Shown piece by piece: positions 26,660 to 35,782 of a stretch of DNA of 47,757 nucleotides (position 1 is the first letter of the stretch; every line of letters starts with the position of its first letter). A program made the translations under genes and the position numbers. The notes beneath the pieces were generated by a model, which searched no databases, was not told where the DNA came from, and was given only the letters and a program-made list of their open reading frames with translations. Source of the DNA: Rhizobium sullae (GTDB lineage: Bacteria > Pseudomonadota > Alphaproteobacteria > Rhizobiales > Rhizobiaceae); contig NZ_FWER01000045.1 in assembly GCF_900169785.1 (NCBI RefSeq), positions 1 through 47,757 of the forward strand, in the 5' to 3' direction.

Positions 26660-27486
26660 GCACGATCGGCACCGCAAGCTTCGTGTCGTCCCGCCGCATT
26701 CTGCTGTGGAGCGGGATCGCCGTCCTCTGTGCCTGGGTTCTGGTGCCGATCTATCTGATCGCGCTCGGCGCCTTCGGCGGACGCAGTGCCGTCTACCTCT
26801 GGCCGAAGACCGGCCTGCCGACAGGCCTTTCCTTCGAGCCCTTCCTGCTTTTCCTGAGGACGGAAGGAGTTCTCGGCTCCTTCCTGAACTCACTTGGAGC
26901 CGCGGCGATCACGGTTGCCCTTTCCCTGCTTCTTGGAGCGCCCGCAGGCTATGCGCTGGCACGCTATAATTTTCACGGCAAGGATTCCTTCCGGCTCATG
27001 GTTCTTTTGACCCGCGCCTTTCCTTTGGCAATCCTTGCGCTTCCGCTCACCGTTTCCTTCATCCGTCTCGGCCTCTACGACACGGTCACTGGCGTCGGTC
27101 TCGTCCATACCGTCCTTGCCCTGCCTTTCGCGGTTCTTGTGACACAAGGCATCTTTCTCGGCGTTCCGAGAGAGCTCGAGGAAGCGGCATGGGTCTTCGG
27201 CTGCTCGCGTATCCAGGCGTTCTTCAAGATTGTCGCTCCCCTTGCCCTTCCGGGTATCGCAGCGACCGCCGTCTTTGCCTTCGTCATCTCCTGGAATGAG
27301 GTCTTTGCCGCTTCCGTGCTCACCGTCCGAAACCGGACGCTGACGGCTTACCTGCTGACCGTGTTGGCGGAAAGCCCGATGCATTACCGCTTTGCAGGCG
27401 GCCTCATGCTCATCCTGCCATCCGTGGTCTTCATCTTCGCGGTCAGGCGCTACCTCTTCGCGATCTGGGGCATTTCATCCAAGTAA
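26656..27486 (+). CDS. ABC transporter permease, MalG type
   Basis: This 276-residue second permease has about six membrane segments. Its ATG at 26656 forms an ATGA overlap with the first permease stop, so the long upstream open frame is a shadow. The EAA loop is LEEAAWVFGCSRIQAFFKIVAP (about residues 174-195). It ends 13 bp before the ATPase gene, completing the membrane part of the importer. Confidence 0.92.
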   Translation: MSTIGTASFVSSRRILLWSGIAVLCAWVLVPIYLIALGAFGGRSAVYLWPKTGLPTGLSFEPFLLFLRTEGVLGSFLNSLGAAAITVALSLLLGAPAGYALARYNFHGKDSFRLMVLLTRAFPLAILALPLTVSFIRLGLYDTVTGVGLVHTVLALPFAVLVTQGIFLGVPRELEEAAWVFGCSRIQAFFKIVAPLALPGIAATAVFAFVISWNEVFAASVLTVRNRTLTAYLLTVLAESPMHYRFAGGLMLILPSVVFIFAVRRYLFAIWGISSK

Positions 27487-27499
27487 CGGGAACAGCTTC

Positions 27500-28558
<1,059 letters not shown>

Positions 28559-28579
28559 CGAATATCTGGAGTAAATGGC

Positions 28580-29863
28580 ATGACGAAATACATCGATGAA
28601 GCCAAGGCGATTTTGGCGGCGAACGATCGTGGTGGCTACACCGTTCCGACCGACCGGCTTTATCCCTTTCAGTGGAACTGGGATTCGGCCTTCGTAGCCA
28701 TGGGGTTTGCCGCCTACGACATCGATCGCGCCTATCGTGAGCTCGAACGCCTGGCCGAGGGACAATGGGCCGACGGCATGATCCCGCACATCGTATTTCA
28801 TCAGCCGAGCGACAGCTATTTCCCAGGGCCTGACGTCTGGCGCACGGATCATGTCATCCCAACCTCCGGTATCACGCAGCCGCCGGTCTTCGCGATGGCT
28901 CTTCGGCAGATTTACGAAACGGCGGTGGCAACGGGCTCCGTCGCAGAGGAGAGAACCCTGGCGCTCTACGAAACTGCCCTGAAGTGGCACCGGTGGTGGT
29001 ACCGTGCGCGTGATCCGGAAGGCACCGGTCTTGTCGCCCTATTGCATCCGTGGGAAAGCGGCAGCGACAACTCACCCGCCTGGGATATCGCGCTTGCCCG
29101 CGTGCCGACCGTCACACAAACCGTAGTCGTTCGAAAGGACACAGGCCATGTGGACCCAGCGATGCGCCCCCGCGACGAGGACTATAACCGATTCATCCAC
29201 CTTCTTGACACCTATGCGGACTGCGGATGGGATCCGGCTAGGCAATGGCAAAGAGCCGAGTTCAAGATCGCGGATGTCCAGACCAGCGCGATCCTCCTCA
29301 AGGCCGGCGAAGACCTGCAATATCTTGCCGGCGTGCTCGGGCGCGGAGACGAAGGCGACGAGATCGCAGCGCTGAACGAGCGCACGCGGCAGGCCCTGAA
29401 GGCGCAGTGGCGTCCTCATTTTTCGCGTTTCGTCTCGCGCGATCTGCTTGCCAGCCAGGATGTCGCCGCTGCCACGCAGGCCGGCTTCATTCCTCTTCTT
29501 GCGCTCGATCTTGATGAGGCGACAGCCGAAGCTGCAGGGGCGGAAATGCGAAAATGGTGCAGCGGTATGCAAGTCGCCTTCCCGACGACCGAGCCCGGAT
29601 CCGCAAGTTTTGAGGCCAAGCGCTATTGGCGCGGCCCCGCCTGGGCGATCATCAACTGGCTCCTGATCAAGGGATTACATCGTAACGGCCAGGCAGGATT
29701 TGCAGAAGAATTGCGCCGCTCGACGATCAGCGCGATCGAGAAGGAAGGCTTTGCCGAGTATTTCGACCCGAAAACCGGCGAAGGATGCGGTGGGCTCGGA
29801 TTCTCCTGGACGGCAGCGGCTTACATCGCGCTTGAAAGGGCGGACAGTTCCGCAATTGTATAG
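28580..29863 (+). CDS. MGH1-like (GH63-type) glycoside hydrolase
   Basis: This 427-residue protein resembles the MGH1-like/GH63 (alpha/alpha)6-barrel hydrolases, which include mannosylglycerate and glucosylglycerate hydrolases. Family-like segments are NDRGGYTVPTDRLYPFQWNWD (split about residues 14-34), LAEGQWADGMIPHIVFH (about 58-74) and the C-terminal YFDPKTGEGCGGLGFSWTAA (about 391-410). No signal peptide is visible, so it acts in the cytosol on the imported solute. It is last in the LacI-ABC operon, 21 bp after the ATPase. The exact substrate is an inference from family members. Confidence 0.82.
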   Translation: MTKYIDEAKAILAANDRGGYTVPTDRLYPFQWNWDSAFVAMGFAAYDIDRAYRELERLAEGQWADGMIPHIVFHQPSDSYFPGPDVWRTDHVIPTSGITQPPVFAMALRQIYETAVATGSVAEERTLALYETALKWHRWWYRARDPEGTGLVALLHPWESGSDNSPAWDIALARVPTVTQTVVVRKDTGHVDPAMRPRDEDYNRFIHLLDTYADCGWDPARQWQRAEFKIADVQTSAILLKAGEDLQYLAGVLGRGDEGDEIAALNERTRQALKAQWRPHFSRFVSRDLLASQDVAAATQAGFIPLLALDLDEATAEAAGAEMRKWCSGMQVAFPTTEPGSASFEAKRYWRGPAWAIINWLLIKGLHRNGQAGFAEELRRSTISAIEKEGFAEYFDPKTGEGCGGLGFSWTAAAYIALERADSSAIV

Positions 29864-30144
29864 GAGCCACCACCACCAACTCCGAAATCCGGTGCCCGGT
29901 TGGAGGGGCTTAACGCGGCCGGGCGCTAATTGCTTCCAAGCTAGAGTTTAATGCGATTCTCCCCGAGTGCACGACTATGCCGCCCTATGCCACCGTTGTT
30001 GAGGGAGCGACGGGCCCGCCAGTCTGCGACGCCTATTCGATGACGTGCTGTGGTGCCGACGTCGCAGTTGAAGGGAACGCGGCTGTTCTTGCCAATTTTT
30101 GCCATTGCTGCGATGGTCGATGGTCCTCCGTATGAGCACGTTAA
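29864..30144. other. Intergenic region between GH63-like gene and IS relic
   Basis: About 280 bp with no supported gene. A weak inverted repeat GCCCGG (29894-29899) and CCGGGC (29919-29924) could be part of a terminator. Frames on either strand match no family recognised here; the part next to the IS right end may be remains of the interrupted target. Confidence 0.4.
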
Positions 30145-30330
30145 CATCTTCCCCGCCGTGAAGGAGGGGATTTTCAGGGGCGGCTTTAGGCCGCCCTTTC
30201 GAGTCCTCGGCTCCCGCCGGAAGTCTCCGACGCCGCCGATGGCAGTGTTCCAGCCAGGAGTATGTTGACCGCCGCGTTGACGTCGGCGTGGTCTGCGTGT
30301 CCGCAGGAGAGGCAGAGGAACTTCGCTTGG
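30145..30330 (-). ncRNA. Predicted omega RNA (reRNA) overlapping the tnpB 3' end
   Basis: Known TnpB nucleases use a guide RNA transcribed through the tnpB 3' end and the element right end, with the guide taken from flanking DNA. Here a 7-bp hairpin (GGGCGGC/GCCGCCC, 30178-30196) spans the tnpB stop and the right-end hairpin follows. Limits are approximate and expression is inferred. Confidence 0.4.
30151..30169 (-). repeat. IS605 right-end hairpin
   Basis: On the minus strand CCCC-T-CC-TTCAC-GG-C-GGGG folds with one T/C mismatch. It lies just past the tnpB 3' end and would form the 3' part of the omega RNA scaffold. Confidence 0.55.
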
Positions 30331-31379
30331 TTTTCGCGGTTTGCCTTGTCTCTCGACCCACACTTTGAGCAGGTCACGGACGTGTATCTCGGATCGACCT
30401 TCACGACGGTTCCGCCGCGGAAGGCAAGCTTGTAAGTCAGCAACAGCTCGAAGCGGTACCACGCCGCCGCGAGGATCGAGCGATTGAGGCCAGCCTTCCG
30501 GGCGACGTTCTTGCCCGGCTCCTCGACGGTCCCTTTCGCCGAGGCGCTCATGTTCCTGATCTTCAGGTCCTCGAGGACGACTGTTCCGAAGCGCCGCGCG
30601 ATGCGCGTCGTCGTCACGTGTTGCCAGTGCAGCCGTTGGCGCGCCGCCTTCGCCGCGATGCGCGCGGCGTGGCGTCTCGCCTTGGCCTGGCGCTTCGAAC
30701 GGCTCTTGCGCCGTGAGGCGGTCCGCTGCCACGCCTTGTGGCGGTCGTCGAGGTTGGTCGGCGGCATCGCGTGCATCTCGCCGGTGGAGAGCGCTAAGGT
30801 GTTGACGATGCCCCGGTCGATGCCGACGGGCGGATTGTCGTTTGCCGGCGTCTCGTGTTCGAACGCGCAGGAAAAGACGATGTGCCATCCGTTGGCCTCG
30901 CGCACGACCGTGACGTTGCCGACCTCGCCCCTGATCGGGCGGGTGTAGCGGAACTTCACGGCGCCGATCTTCGGGAGCCGCACCCGCGCCCACTTCGCGT
31001 TCAGCACCTCGATTGCGCCGACGCGGCTCGACGGGAAGCGCAACGCGTCGTTGACGAACTTGCGCCGCGGCTTCGGGTACCGCGCCCGTCCGGCAAAGAA
31101 ATTCTGGAACGCCTGGTTGAGGTCACGCAGCGCCTGTTGCTGCGCGTCGATCGGGCATTGTGCCACCCACGGCACCTCGGCGCGGATCGCCGTCAGCTCG
31201 CGCGCCTGGGACGGGTAGGAGATGGCCTTTCCCTCGGCCTTCCTGAACTGCCGCCAGAAGGAGGATCGCTGCTCAAGGGCGATGTTGTAGACGAGGCGCA
31301 CGACGCCGCAGCAGCGGGCGAAGAATTCCGCTGTCTGCTGGTCGGCGTAAATCCTGTACTTGTAGGCGCGGTTCGTCAT
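30186..31379 (-). CDS. tnpB: RNA-guided endonuclease TnpB (IS200/IS605 OrfB)
   Basis: This 397-residue protein is a TnpB. The RuvC residues are all present: Asp188 in GIDRGI, Glu270 in VLEDLKI and Asp366 in HADVNAAVNI. The zinc finger has Cys337, Cys340, Cys356 and Cys359. The N-terminal YKYRIY block and the arginine-rich helix (about residues 221-245) fit RNA and DNA binding. TnpB proteins cut DNA guided by omega RNA next to a short target motif and help retain the element. The frame is intact although tnpA is destroyed. The first codon is ATG at 31377-31379. Confidence 0.95.
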   Translation of the reverse strand: MTNRAYKYRIYADQQTAEFFARCCGVVRLVYNIALEQRSSFWRQFRKAEGKAISYPSQARELTAIRAEVPWVAQCPIDAQQQALRDLNQAFQNFFAGRARYPKPRRKFVNDALRFPSSRVGAIEVLNAKWARVRLPKIGAVKFRYTRPIRGEVGNVTVVREANGWHIVFSCAFEHETPANDNPPVGIDRGIVNTLALSTGEMHAMPPTNLDDRHKAWQRTASRRKSRSKRQAKARRHAARIAAKAARQRLHWQHVTTTRIARRFGTVVLEDLKIRNMSASAKGTVEEPGKNVARKAGLNRSILAAAWYRFELLLTYKLAFRGGTVVKVDPRYTSVTCSKCGSRDKANRENQAKFLCLSCGHADHADVNAAVNILLAGTLPSAASETSGGSRGLERAA

Positions 31380-31413
31380 GCCATGGTTGTATCAATTGGC
31401 CGGCGGCATTTGC

Positions 31414-31660
31414 AATACGGAGTATCGCACGGGAAGACATCGTGTTTTGCGTTGCACGTTCATTTGGTCCAGCTGTCGAAGCTCGTCAACAGTCTCAAGG
31501 GCGTGTCGAGCCGACTGCGGGAAGCGAGGCCGGAAGTGGCGGGGCGCTCCTTCAAGGGCGTGTTGTGGTCGCCGTCATATTTCGCCGCGTCATGCGGCGG
31601 CGCGCCTTTGGACATTATCCGCCAGTATGTCGAGACCCAAAGGTCGCGCGCTTCCTCCCC
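31414..31660 (+). pseudogene. tnpA: tnpA remnant (IS200/IS605 Y1 transposase), deleted and frameshifted
   Basis: The N-terminal EYRTGRHRV segment (31420-31446) and ALHVHLV (31449-31469) are in different frames, consistent with loss of one T in a GTTTTGCG context near 31445-31448. The text then jumps straight to SKLVNSLKGVSSRL, GVLWSPSYFAASCGGAP and IIRQYVETQ with the catalytic Tyr at 31626-31628. About 50 residues between the first HVHL and the expected HUH block are missing, consistent with deletion across similar HVHL sequences. The protein cannot be functional. Confidence 0.8.
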
Positions 31661-31675
31661 GCCCTTGAAGGACGG
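31659..31675. repeat. IS605 left-end hairpin
   Basis: On the minus strand CCGTCCT-TCA-AGGGCGG forms a 7-bp stem with one G-T pair, just beyond the tnpA 3' end. Its loop and flanks resemble the right-end hairpin. Confidence 0.5.
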
Positions 31676-31694
31676 CATTTCCGCGCGCGGTTCC

Positions 31695-31898
31695 GATGAT
31701 CTGATCACCAGCCATCCGGTGGCCGGATCATTGCGGTCTGCATACGAGTTGGGACTACCTGACGTGCGGAGCGTTTCGATGAAGCGATATCCCTATCTCA
31801 TCCTTAATCATGACCGGCCAGATCATGTCGACGTATGGCGTGTGCTTCATGCTAAACGCGACATTCAGCAGTGGATGCAGTGGCCGGACAACCATTGA
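31695..31898 (+). pseudogene. C-terminal fragment of RelE/ParE-family toxin
   Basis: The frame ending at 31898 encodes about 67 residues with VRSVSMKRYPYLI, DHVDVWRVLHAKRDI and QQWMQ, the C-terminal half of RelE/ParE toxins. No start codon or N-terminal half precedes it: the reading frame runs in from the tnpA remnant. No matching N-terminal half was found beyond the right end of the IS, so a deletion probably accompanied or followed insertion. No antitoxin gene is adjacent. Confidence 0.7.
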
Positions 31899-32018
31899 AT
31901 TCGAACGGTTCCGCAGCTATGGGACCTTGAAAATTTGCGAAAGATCGGCCGTCGCCGTCTTTGTTTGATCATCGTTGGCTTAGGACCTGCTTTCTTTATC
32001 CCGACGGTAGTCGTGCCA

Positions 32019-33221
32019 TCAAACAGCTCGAAGTCTGGTGTTGCAGTACATCAAAAGCCCAATACCGCTGATTCCAAAGAGCGCTCCGATAATCGACGTC
32101 CCCGAATAGGTCGTGATGAAACTGCCGATGGCGAAGACGAGCGCGCTCACGCCCGCGCTGAGAAAGATGTTGACGGAGATCAAGGCGCTACCAAGGCCTG
32201 GTCGCTCTGCAATGAGATCCTGGAGGTAGGTGATGGGGATGCTGATCAGCGCTGCCGCGCCAATGCCGCTGATGACCGTCAGGGCGTAAACGTGCCAGCG
32301 CTCTGAAGCAAGGCCGAGCAGCAACAGGTAGGCGGCGTATATGATCGTGCCGGTTACCAGTGCCGTAACCTGACCCGTCTGCTTGAGAATCCGCGCCCAT
32401 GCGATGATGAAGACGATCTCAAGGACAGCGACAACGCCGACGATAATGCCGACATCGGCCAATGTGCCGCGAGCGGCGTCGGTGACGATCAAGGGTAGGA
32501 TCGCGTCGTTGATGTGGAGCGTGCTCGTGATGAGGGCCACGGCAATCACGCGCGCAAGGATTCTGGGCGAAATCACCTCGCCAAGCGCTGCGAGATGAGA
32601 AAGGTGATGTGTCGCCGCCTTGTCCGTACCCTTTTGGCGCGGCGGGAACCGACTGATCAGGCCGAAGCAGCAAATGCACGAGATGCAGGCGAAAAGATAA
32701 GCCGGCAGCATGCTAGCAGATTCGGAAAGCAAGACGCCTGTGACGCCTGGCACGAGCACCCAGGAAAGGGAAATCATTGACCGGATGCCGGAGTTGACTG
32801 TCGCGATGTCCGTGCCGGACATGCCCCTGGTCGCCGCCCGTGCGTTGGCAAACAAAAGCGAGTTCAAAGAACCGTAGACCGGCAGGAGCAGAAGGACGCT
32901 GAGAACGAAAATGCCCTGAGATGGAAAGATATAGATTGCCCCATATCCCGCAATTCCGAATGCGGCCGCGAGGAACATCATGGAACGATATTCGCCAAGT
33001 CGGTCGGCGAGATTGCCGAGTAGGATGCTGACGATGACGTTGACCGCAGCGGCGGCAAAAATGAGTGCCGAGTACAGGCCGTTCGAAAGGCCGAGCTCGC
33101 GGATAGCGACGACCGACCGGTAAGGTCCCGTCGCGGCGCTTGCAAACCCGAAAGTGAAGATCGCAATCATGCTGACGCGGATAGCGGGACTGCGGAAGAC
33201 GTCGGGAAAGAGACGGTGCAT
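32019..33221 (-). CDS. MFS transporter, sugar-efflux (SetA-like) type
   Basis: This 400-residue inner-membrane protein has about 12 hydrophobic segments. The LLGNLADRLGEYR segment (about residues 67-79) is the MFS loop 2-3 motif, and the overall pattern resembles SetA/SotB sugar efflux transporters. It is isolated, between the toxin fragment and the decayed M81 remnant, so its partner genes may have been lost. The intact M81 gene 1.1 kb away on the same strand may be a former neighbour. The substrate is unknown. Confidence 0.85.
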   Translation of the reverse strand: MHRLFPDVFRSPAIRVSMIAIFTFGFASAATGPYRSVVAIRELGLSNGLYSALIFAAAAVNVIVSILLGNLADRLGEYRSMMFLAAAFGIAGYGAIYIFPSQGIFVLSVLLLLPVYGSLNSLLFANARAATRGMSGTDIATVNSGIRSMISLSWVLVPGVTGVLLSESASMLPAYLFACISCICCFGLISRFPPRQKGTDKAATHHLSHLAALGEVISPRILARVIAVALITSTLHINDAILPLIVTDAARGTLADVGIIVGVVAVLEIVFIIAWARILKQTGQVTALVTGTIIYAAYLLLLGLASERWHVYALTVISGIGAAALISIPITYLQDLIAERPGLGSALISVNIFLSAGVSALVFAIGSFITTYSGTSIIGALFGISGIGLLMYCNTRLRAV

Positions 33222-33295
33222 GGTGGTCCGGATAAAAAAGAGAGGCAGGCGGCGGATGTTAGCCTTTGTCCGGGGCCCGAAACGAAAGACAATCA

Positions 33296-33380
33296 GTCAT
33301 GCCAGCGCGCTGAAAAGCACGCCTGCCGTTGTCGTCGAACTTGCGGCCGACCGGTCGCGTCCGGCGAACAATGGCAAAAT
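33296..33380 (-). pseudogene. Decayed copy of the M81 metallopeptidase 3' end
   Basis: The plus-strand text from 33296 parallels that from 34322, the 3' end of the intact M81 gene: both start TCAGTC-TGCCA-CGCGC, run through GCCTGC or GCCTGCGGTTG and continue to a GGTCGCGT block. On the minus strand the remnant reads RRTRPV then RKFD, matching RRRTRPVFPLDRKFD of the intact protein, with small deletions that break the frame. Confidence 0.6.
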
Positions 33381-33505
33381 GAACCTTGATCTTCAAATCC
33401 GCGAAATTCTCGGCGATAAAGGCGGGGTTTAGGATCAGACATTGCACATCAGCTCCTCCGACCAGTTCGTCTTATGCCGCGTTGGTCCTCGTCTGTTCGC
33501 ATGAT

Positions 33506-33946
33506 TCAGTGTGCGCCGCTCTGGATGGTTGCCAGCGAGACGCACGACCTTGCCATCTCATTTGATGCGCGCTCGGTGATCACCCGCAGCAGCCGTTCAT
33601 CTGCCGTCACGAACCTCGACCTCGTTTGGGCCGCTGCCGCCAAGTAGGCGCAATCATATGCCGGGTGCGAAAGTTCGATTGCAAGTCTCGTTGCCCGCTC
33701 CAGTAAGCCGGTCACCGAGAGGACCGCTATTCCGGAGCGTTCAAGCAACCGCGCTGCAAGGACTGCTTCATCATGCATAAGCTCACCGCGTTGTGTCTTC
33801 TTCCAGAGAATGTTGGCGCATTCCGGAATGAGAAGCTCCGGGGCAGCAAACCTGAACCGCGAGCGCAGATCGACGGCGGCGTGAGTGCCCTCTTCCTCCA
33901 CGACCCATTTTATCGCGATACTGGCATCGATAATCAGCGTCTCCAT
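33506..33946 (-). CDS. fitB: PIN-domain toxin (VapC/FitB family)
   Basis: This 146-residue PIN-domain protein is a probable ribonuclease toxin. Asp7 in LIIDASIAIKW, a central Glu in PELLIPECANILWK (about residues 35-48), and C-terminal acidic residues in HPAYDCAYLA and TADERLL make up the expected metal site. Its ATG overlaps the antitoxin stop by one base (TAATG), the usual tight coupling of vapBC-type pairs. The FitB name is favoured because of the FitA-like operator upstream; VapC is an equivalent family label. Confidence 0.9.
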   Translation of the reverse strand: METLIIDASIAIKWVVEEEGTHAAVDLRSRFRFAAPELLIPECANILWKKTQRGELMHDEAVLAARLLERSGIAVLSVTGLLERATRLAIELSHPAYDCAYLAAAAQTRSRFVTADERLLRVITERASNEMARSCVSLATIQSGAH

Positions 33947-34185
33947 TACCGCTCGTCTCGGTCTTCGCGTAGGAGCACCTCGGAGGGTGTCTGTTTGCGT
34001 GAGGCCGTCAGCTTCCGCAGTTCGGCCGCGAGATCGTCGAAATCAGGTTCGGACTCGTTTGCCAGCGCCTGGCGCAGGATCTCCCGATGCTCGGCTTCCG
34101 CCGAGCGGCCGTGGCGGGCGGCGCGCATCTTCAGCTTCGCGATCAGGTCATCATCAAGATTGCGTACATGCAGGTTTCCGGCCAT
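33946..34185 (-). CDS. fitA: Ribbon-helix-helix antitoxin (FitA/VapB type)
   Basis: This antitoxin has about 79 residues from the ATG at 34185, chosen over an in-frame ATG at 34245 because GGAG lies 8 bases upstream and the family begins MAGNLHVRNLDDDL. The N-terminal part is an Arc-like ribbon-helix-helix (AKLKMRAARHGRSAEAEHREIL) and the C-terminal tail (about 50-79) would wrap the toxin. It binds the toxin and represses its own promoter; the palindrome at 34200-34225 is the likely operator. Confidence 0.88.
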   Translation of the reverse strand: MAGNLHVRNLDDDLIAKLKMRAARHGRSAEAEHREILRQALANESEPDFDDLAAELRKLTASRKQTPSEVLLREDRDER

Positions 34186-34199
34186 CGATATGGCTCCAA

Positions 34200-34225
34200 T
34201 GCTATCATTGAGGGCAATGATAGCA
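34200..34225. promoter_or_regulatory. FitA-type operator palindrome
   Basis: TGCTATCATTG (34200-34210) and CAATGATAGCA (34215-34225) form perfect 11-bp arms. The outer half-sites TGCTATCA and TGATAGCA match those recalled for gonococcal FitA, with a 10-base instead of about 12-base spacer. It lies 15 bp upstream of the antitoxin start. Confidence 0.7.
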
Positions 34226-34321
34226 GGCCCGTCATGTCCGCGCAATCACGGGAAGGAAGGGGAAGAAAGGATCTTAAATAGACGTCAAACGACATAAAAG
34301 GCAGGCGCGAAATGAAAGACA

Positions 34322-35758
34322 TCAGTCCTGCCAACGCGCCGAAAGACGCGCCTGCGGTTGGTAGTCGAATTTGCGGTCGAGCGGGAAGACCGGTCGCGTT
34401 CGGCGACGGCTGGCAAGACGTTCGATGTCCTGGTTCACGACGCCCTCGGTCAGCGCCATGAGGTTCGGATTGGCAATCGGCGCAAGCTCGGGCGAAAGAT
34501 AGCCCGATTTCACGACGAGCAGTCGAACCGATCGGAGATCGAGCCCCAGCCGCGTGAAATCCGCGATGTTGTGATACGGACGCCTGCTGGCGGCAAGAAC
34601 CACCGTCACACCGCCGGCCCTCACCACTGCCTGGCGTTCGGCCTCGGGGCCGGGATCGTCGAGCCGGATCACCTCGGCTTCGATGCGAACGGGAAAGCTC
34701 GCTGGATCGAGACTGCCGCCGATTGAGAGCGGCACGGTCGCTCCCTTGCCGGCTGCAAAGCAGGCCTCGACGGCCGGCCGGTCGGTGATGCCGGCAAAAA
34801 GCGTGTTTTCGAACTTGCGGGAAAGGACGGCGCTTAGGACATCGGCTCGGTCGCCCACGCCGCCGCCGGTCGGATTGTCAGCGGAATCGGCGAGAATGAC
34901 CGGTGCGGTCTTCATATCTGCTGCGATGTCGAGCATGTCGTCGAGTGGACCGGTGACCGGTCCGAAGCGGAAGTCCTCGCGGGCATTCCAATAGGAAAGG
35001 GCGATCTCCTCTGCGGCTTTTGCGGCAGCAGCTTTGTCCGAGCCTGTCACCACGGCGCAGGCCGTCGCCCTGGGCTCGTCGGCCCAGACATAGCCGATCA
35101 TAAGATTGGCATCGAGAACGCCGTCGCGGCCGTCGAACTCAGCAAGCGCGTGATAGAGGTCCTTTGCCGGCTCATCTTCTGTTGAAGTCCGCTCGCCTGG
35201 CCACAGTACGGGCACCGACGCCCAGGCCACGCCCGGCCGGTTCCCGCTCTTCAGCGCGACGACGAGCATCGACCAGGCGCGTGCCATGGTCTCGCGCACA
35301 TCGATATGCGGCGCCGTGCGGTAGGCTGCGAAAATATCGAGCTGGTCGACGATTTTCTGGCTGACATTCCCATGCAGATCGTAGCTCGCAGCGACGACGC
35401 AGTCTGGACCGACGACGGCGCGGGCCGCCGAAATCCAGTCGCCTTCGGCATCATCCAGTCCCTCGACATTCATCGCCCCGTGCATGGCGAGATAGAGACC
35501 GTCAAGCGGCATGGACGCTTGCAGCCGGTCGAGGAACTCCGTCTTGAACGCTTCGTAGGCGGCGCGCGACACCGGCCCGCCGGGAATGGCACGCGCATGA
35601 AGCAGCGGGAGGGGGTCGATCCCTTCCGCCTTCAGGAAGCTGAAATAGTCGGATACGAGAAGGTCTGCCCCGCGCAGGACGCGAAAATCCTCGATCGCCA
35701 TCAGCACCGGCGAGTATGTGCTGCATTCCGTATGAATTCCGCCGACTGCAATCCGCAT
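34322..35758 (-). CDS. M81-family metallopeptidase (MlrC-like), copy 1
   Basis: This 478-residue protein belongs to the M81 family (DUF1485 plus MlrC C-terminal domain), named after a microcystin-degradation enzyme but mostly of unknown natural substrate. Likely zinc ligands lie in GGIHTECSTYSP (about residues 6-17), SYDLHGNVSQ and YRTAPHIDVRET. The C-terminal part has DSADNPTGGGVGD, a conserved glycine-rich block. It is last in a minus-strand run ridA, rpiR, SDR, GH20, M81. A second M81 protein is encoded on the divergent arm. Confidence 0.9.
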   Translation of the reverse strand: MRIAVGGIHTECSTYSPVLMAIEDFRVLRGADLLVSDYFSFLKAEGIDPLPLLHARAIPGGPVSRAAYEAFKTEFLDRLQASMPLDGLYLAMHGAMNVEGLDDAEGDWISAARAVVGPDCVVAASYDLHGNVSQKIVDQLDIFAAYRTAPHIDVRETMARAWSMLVVALKSGNRPGVAWASVPVLWPGERTSTEDEPAKDLYHALAEFDGRDGVLDANLMIGYVWADEPRATACAVVTGSDKAAAAKAAEEIALSYWNAREDFRFGPVTGPLDDMLDIAADMKTAPVILADSADNPTGGGVGDRADVLSAVLSRKFENTLFAGITDRPAVEACFAAGKGATVPLSIGGSLDPASFPVRIEAEVIRLDDPGPEAERQAVVRAGGVTVVLAASRRPYHNIADFTRLGLDLRSVRLLVVKSGYLSPELAPIANPNLMALTEGVVNQDIERLASRRRTRPVFPLDRKFDYQPQARLSARWQD

Positions 35759-35782
35759 CGCTACCGTCCTGGAGTTTCGGGC

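Larger units (their letters stand above)
30145..31690 (-). mobile_element. IS200/IS605-family relic (TnpB with deleted tnpA)
   Basis: The element contains divergent tnpB (minus) and broken tnpA (plus), the arrangement of IS605-type elements. A right-end hairpin lies at 30151-30169 beyond the tnpB stop and a related left-end hairpin at 31659-31675 beyond tnpA. On the minus strand both ends share a TCCTTCA...GGCGGGGA core. Exact ends and the target motif could not be fixed. The tnpA deletion means the copy cannot move by itself. Confidence 0.7.

Noticed and set aside
29894..29924. Inverted repeat GCCCGG/CCGGGC as a terminator after the GH63-like gene
   Set aside because: The stem is short, the loop is 19 bases and there is no T tract, so it was kept only as a note.
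29941..30993. Long minus-strand frame antiparallel in phase to tnpB
   Set aside because: It overlaps tnpB in another frame on the same strand, is Arg-rich and has no domain; it is a GC-driven shadow.
31391..31395. TTGAT on the minus strand just before the tnpB start, resembling a TnpB target motif
   Set aside because: The tnpA remnant and left-end hairpin extend about 280 bp further, so this is inside the element rather than at its boundary.
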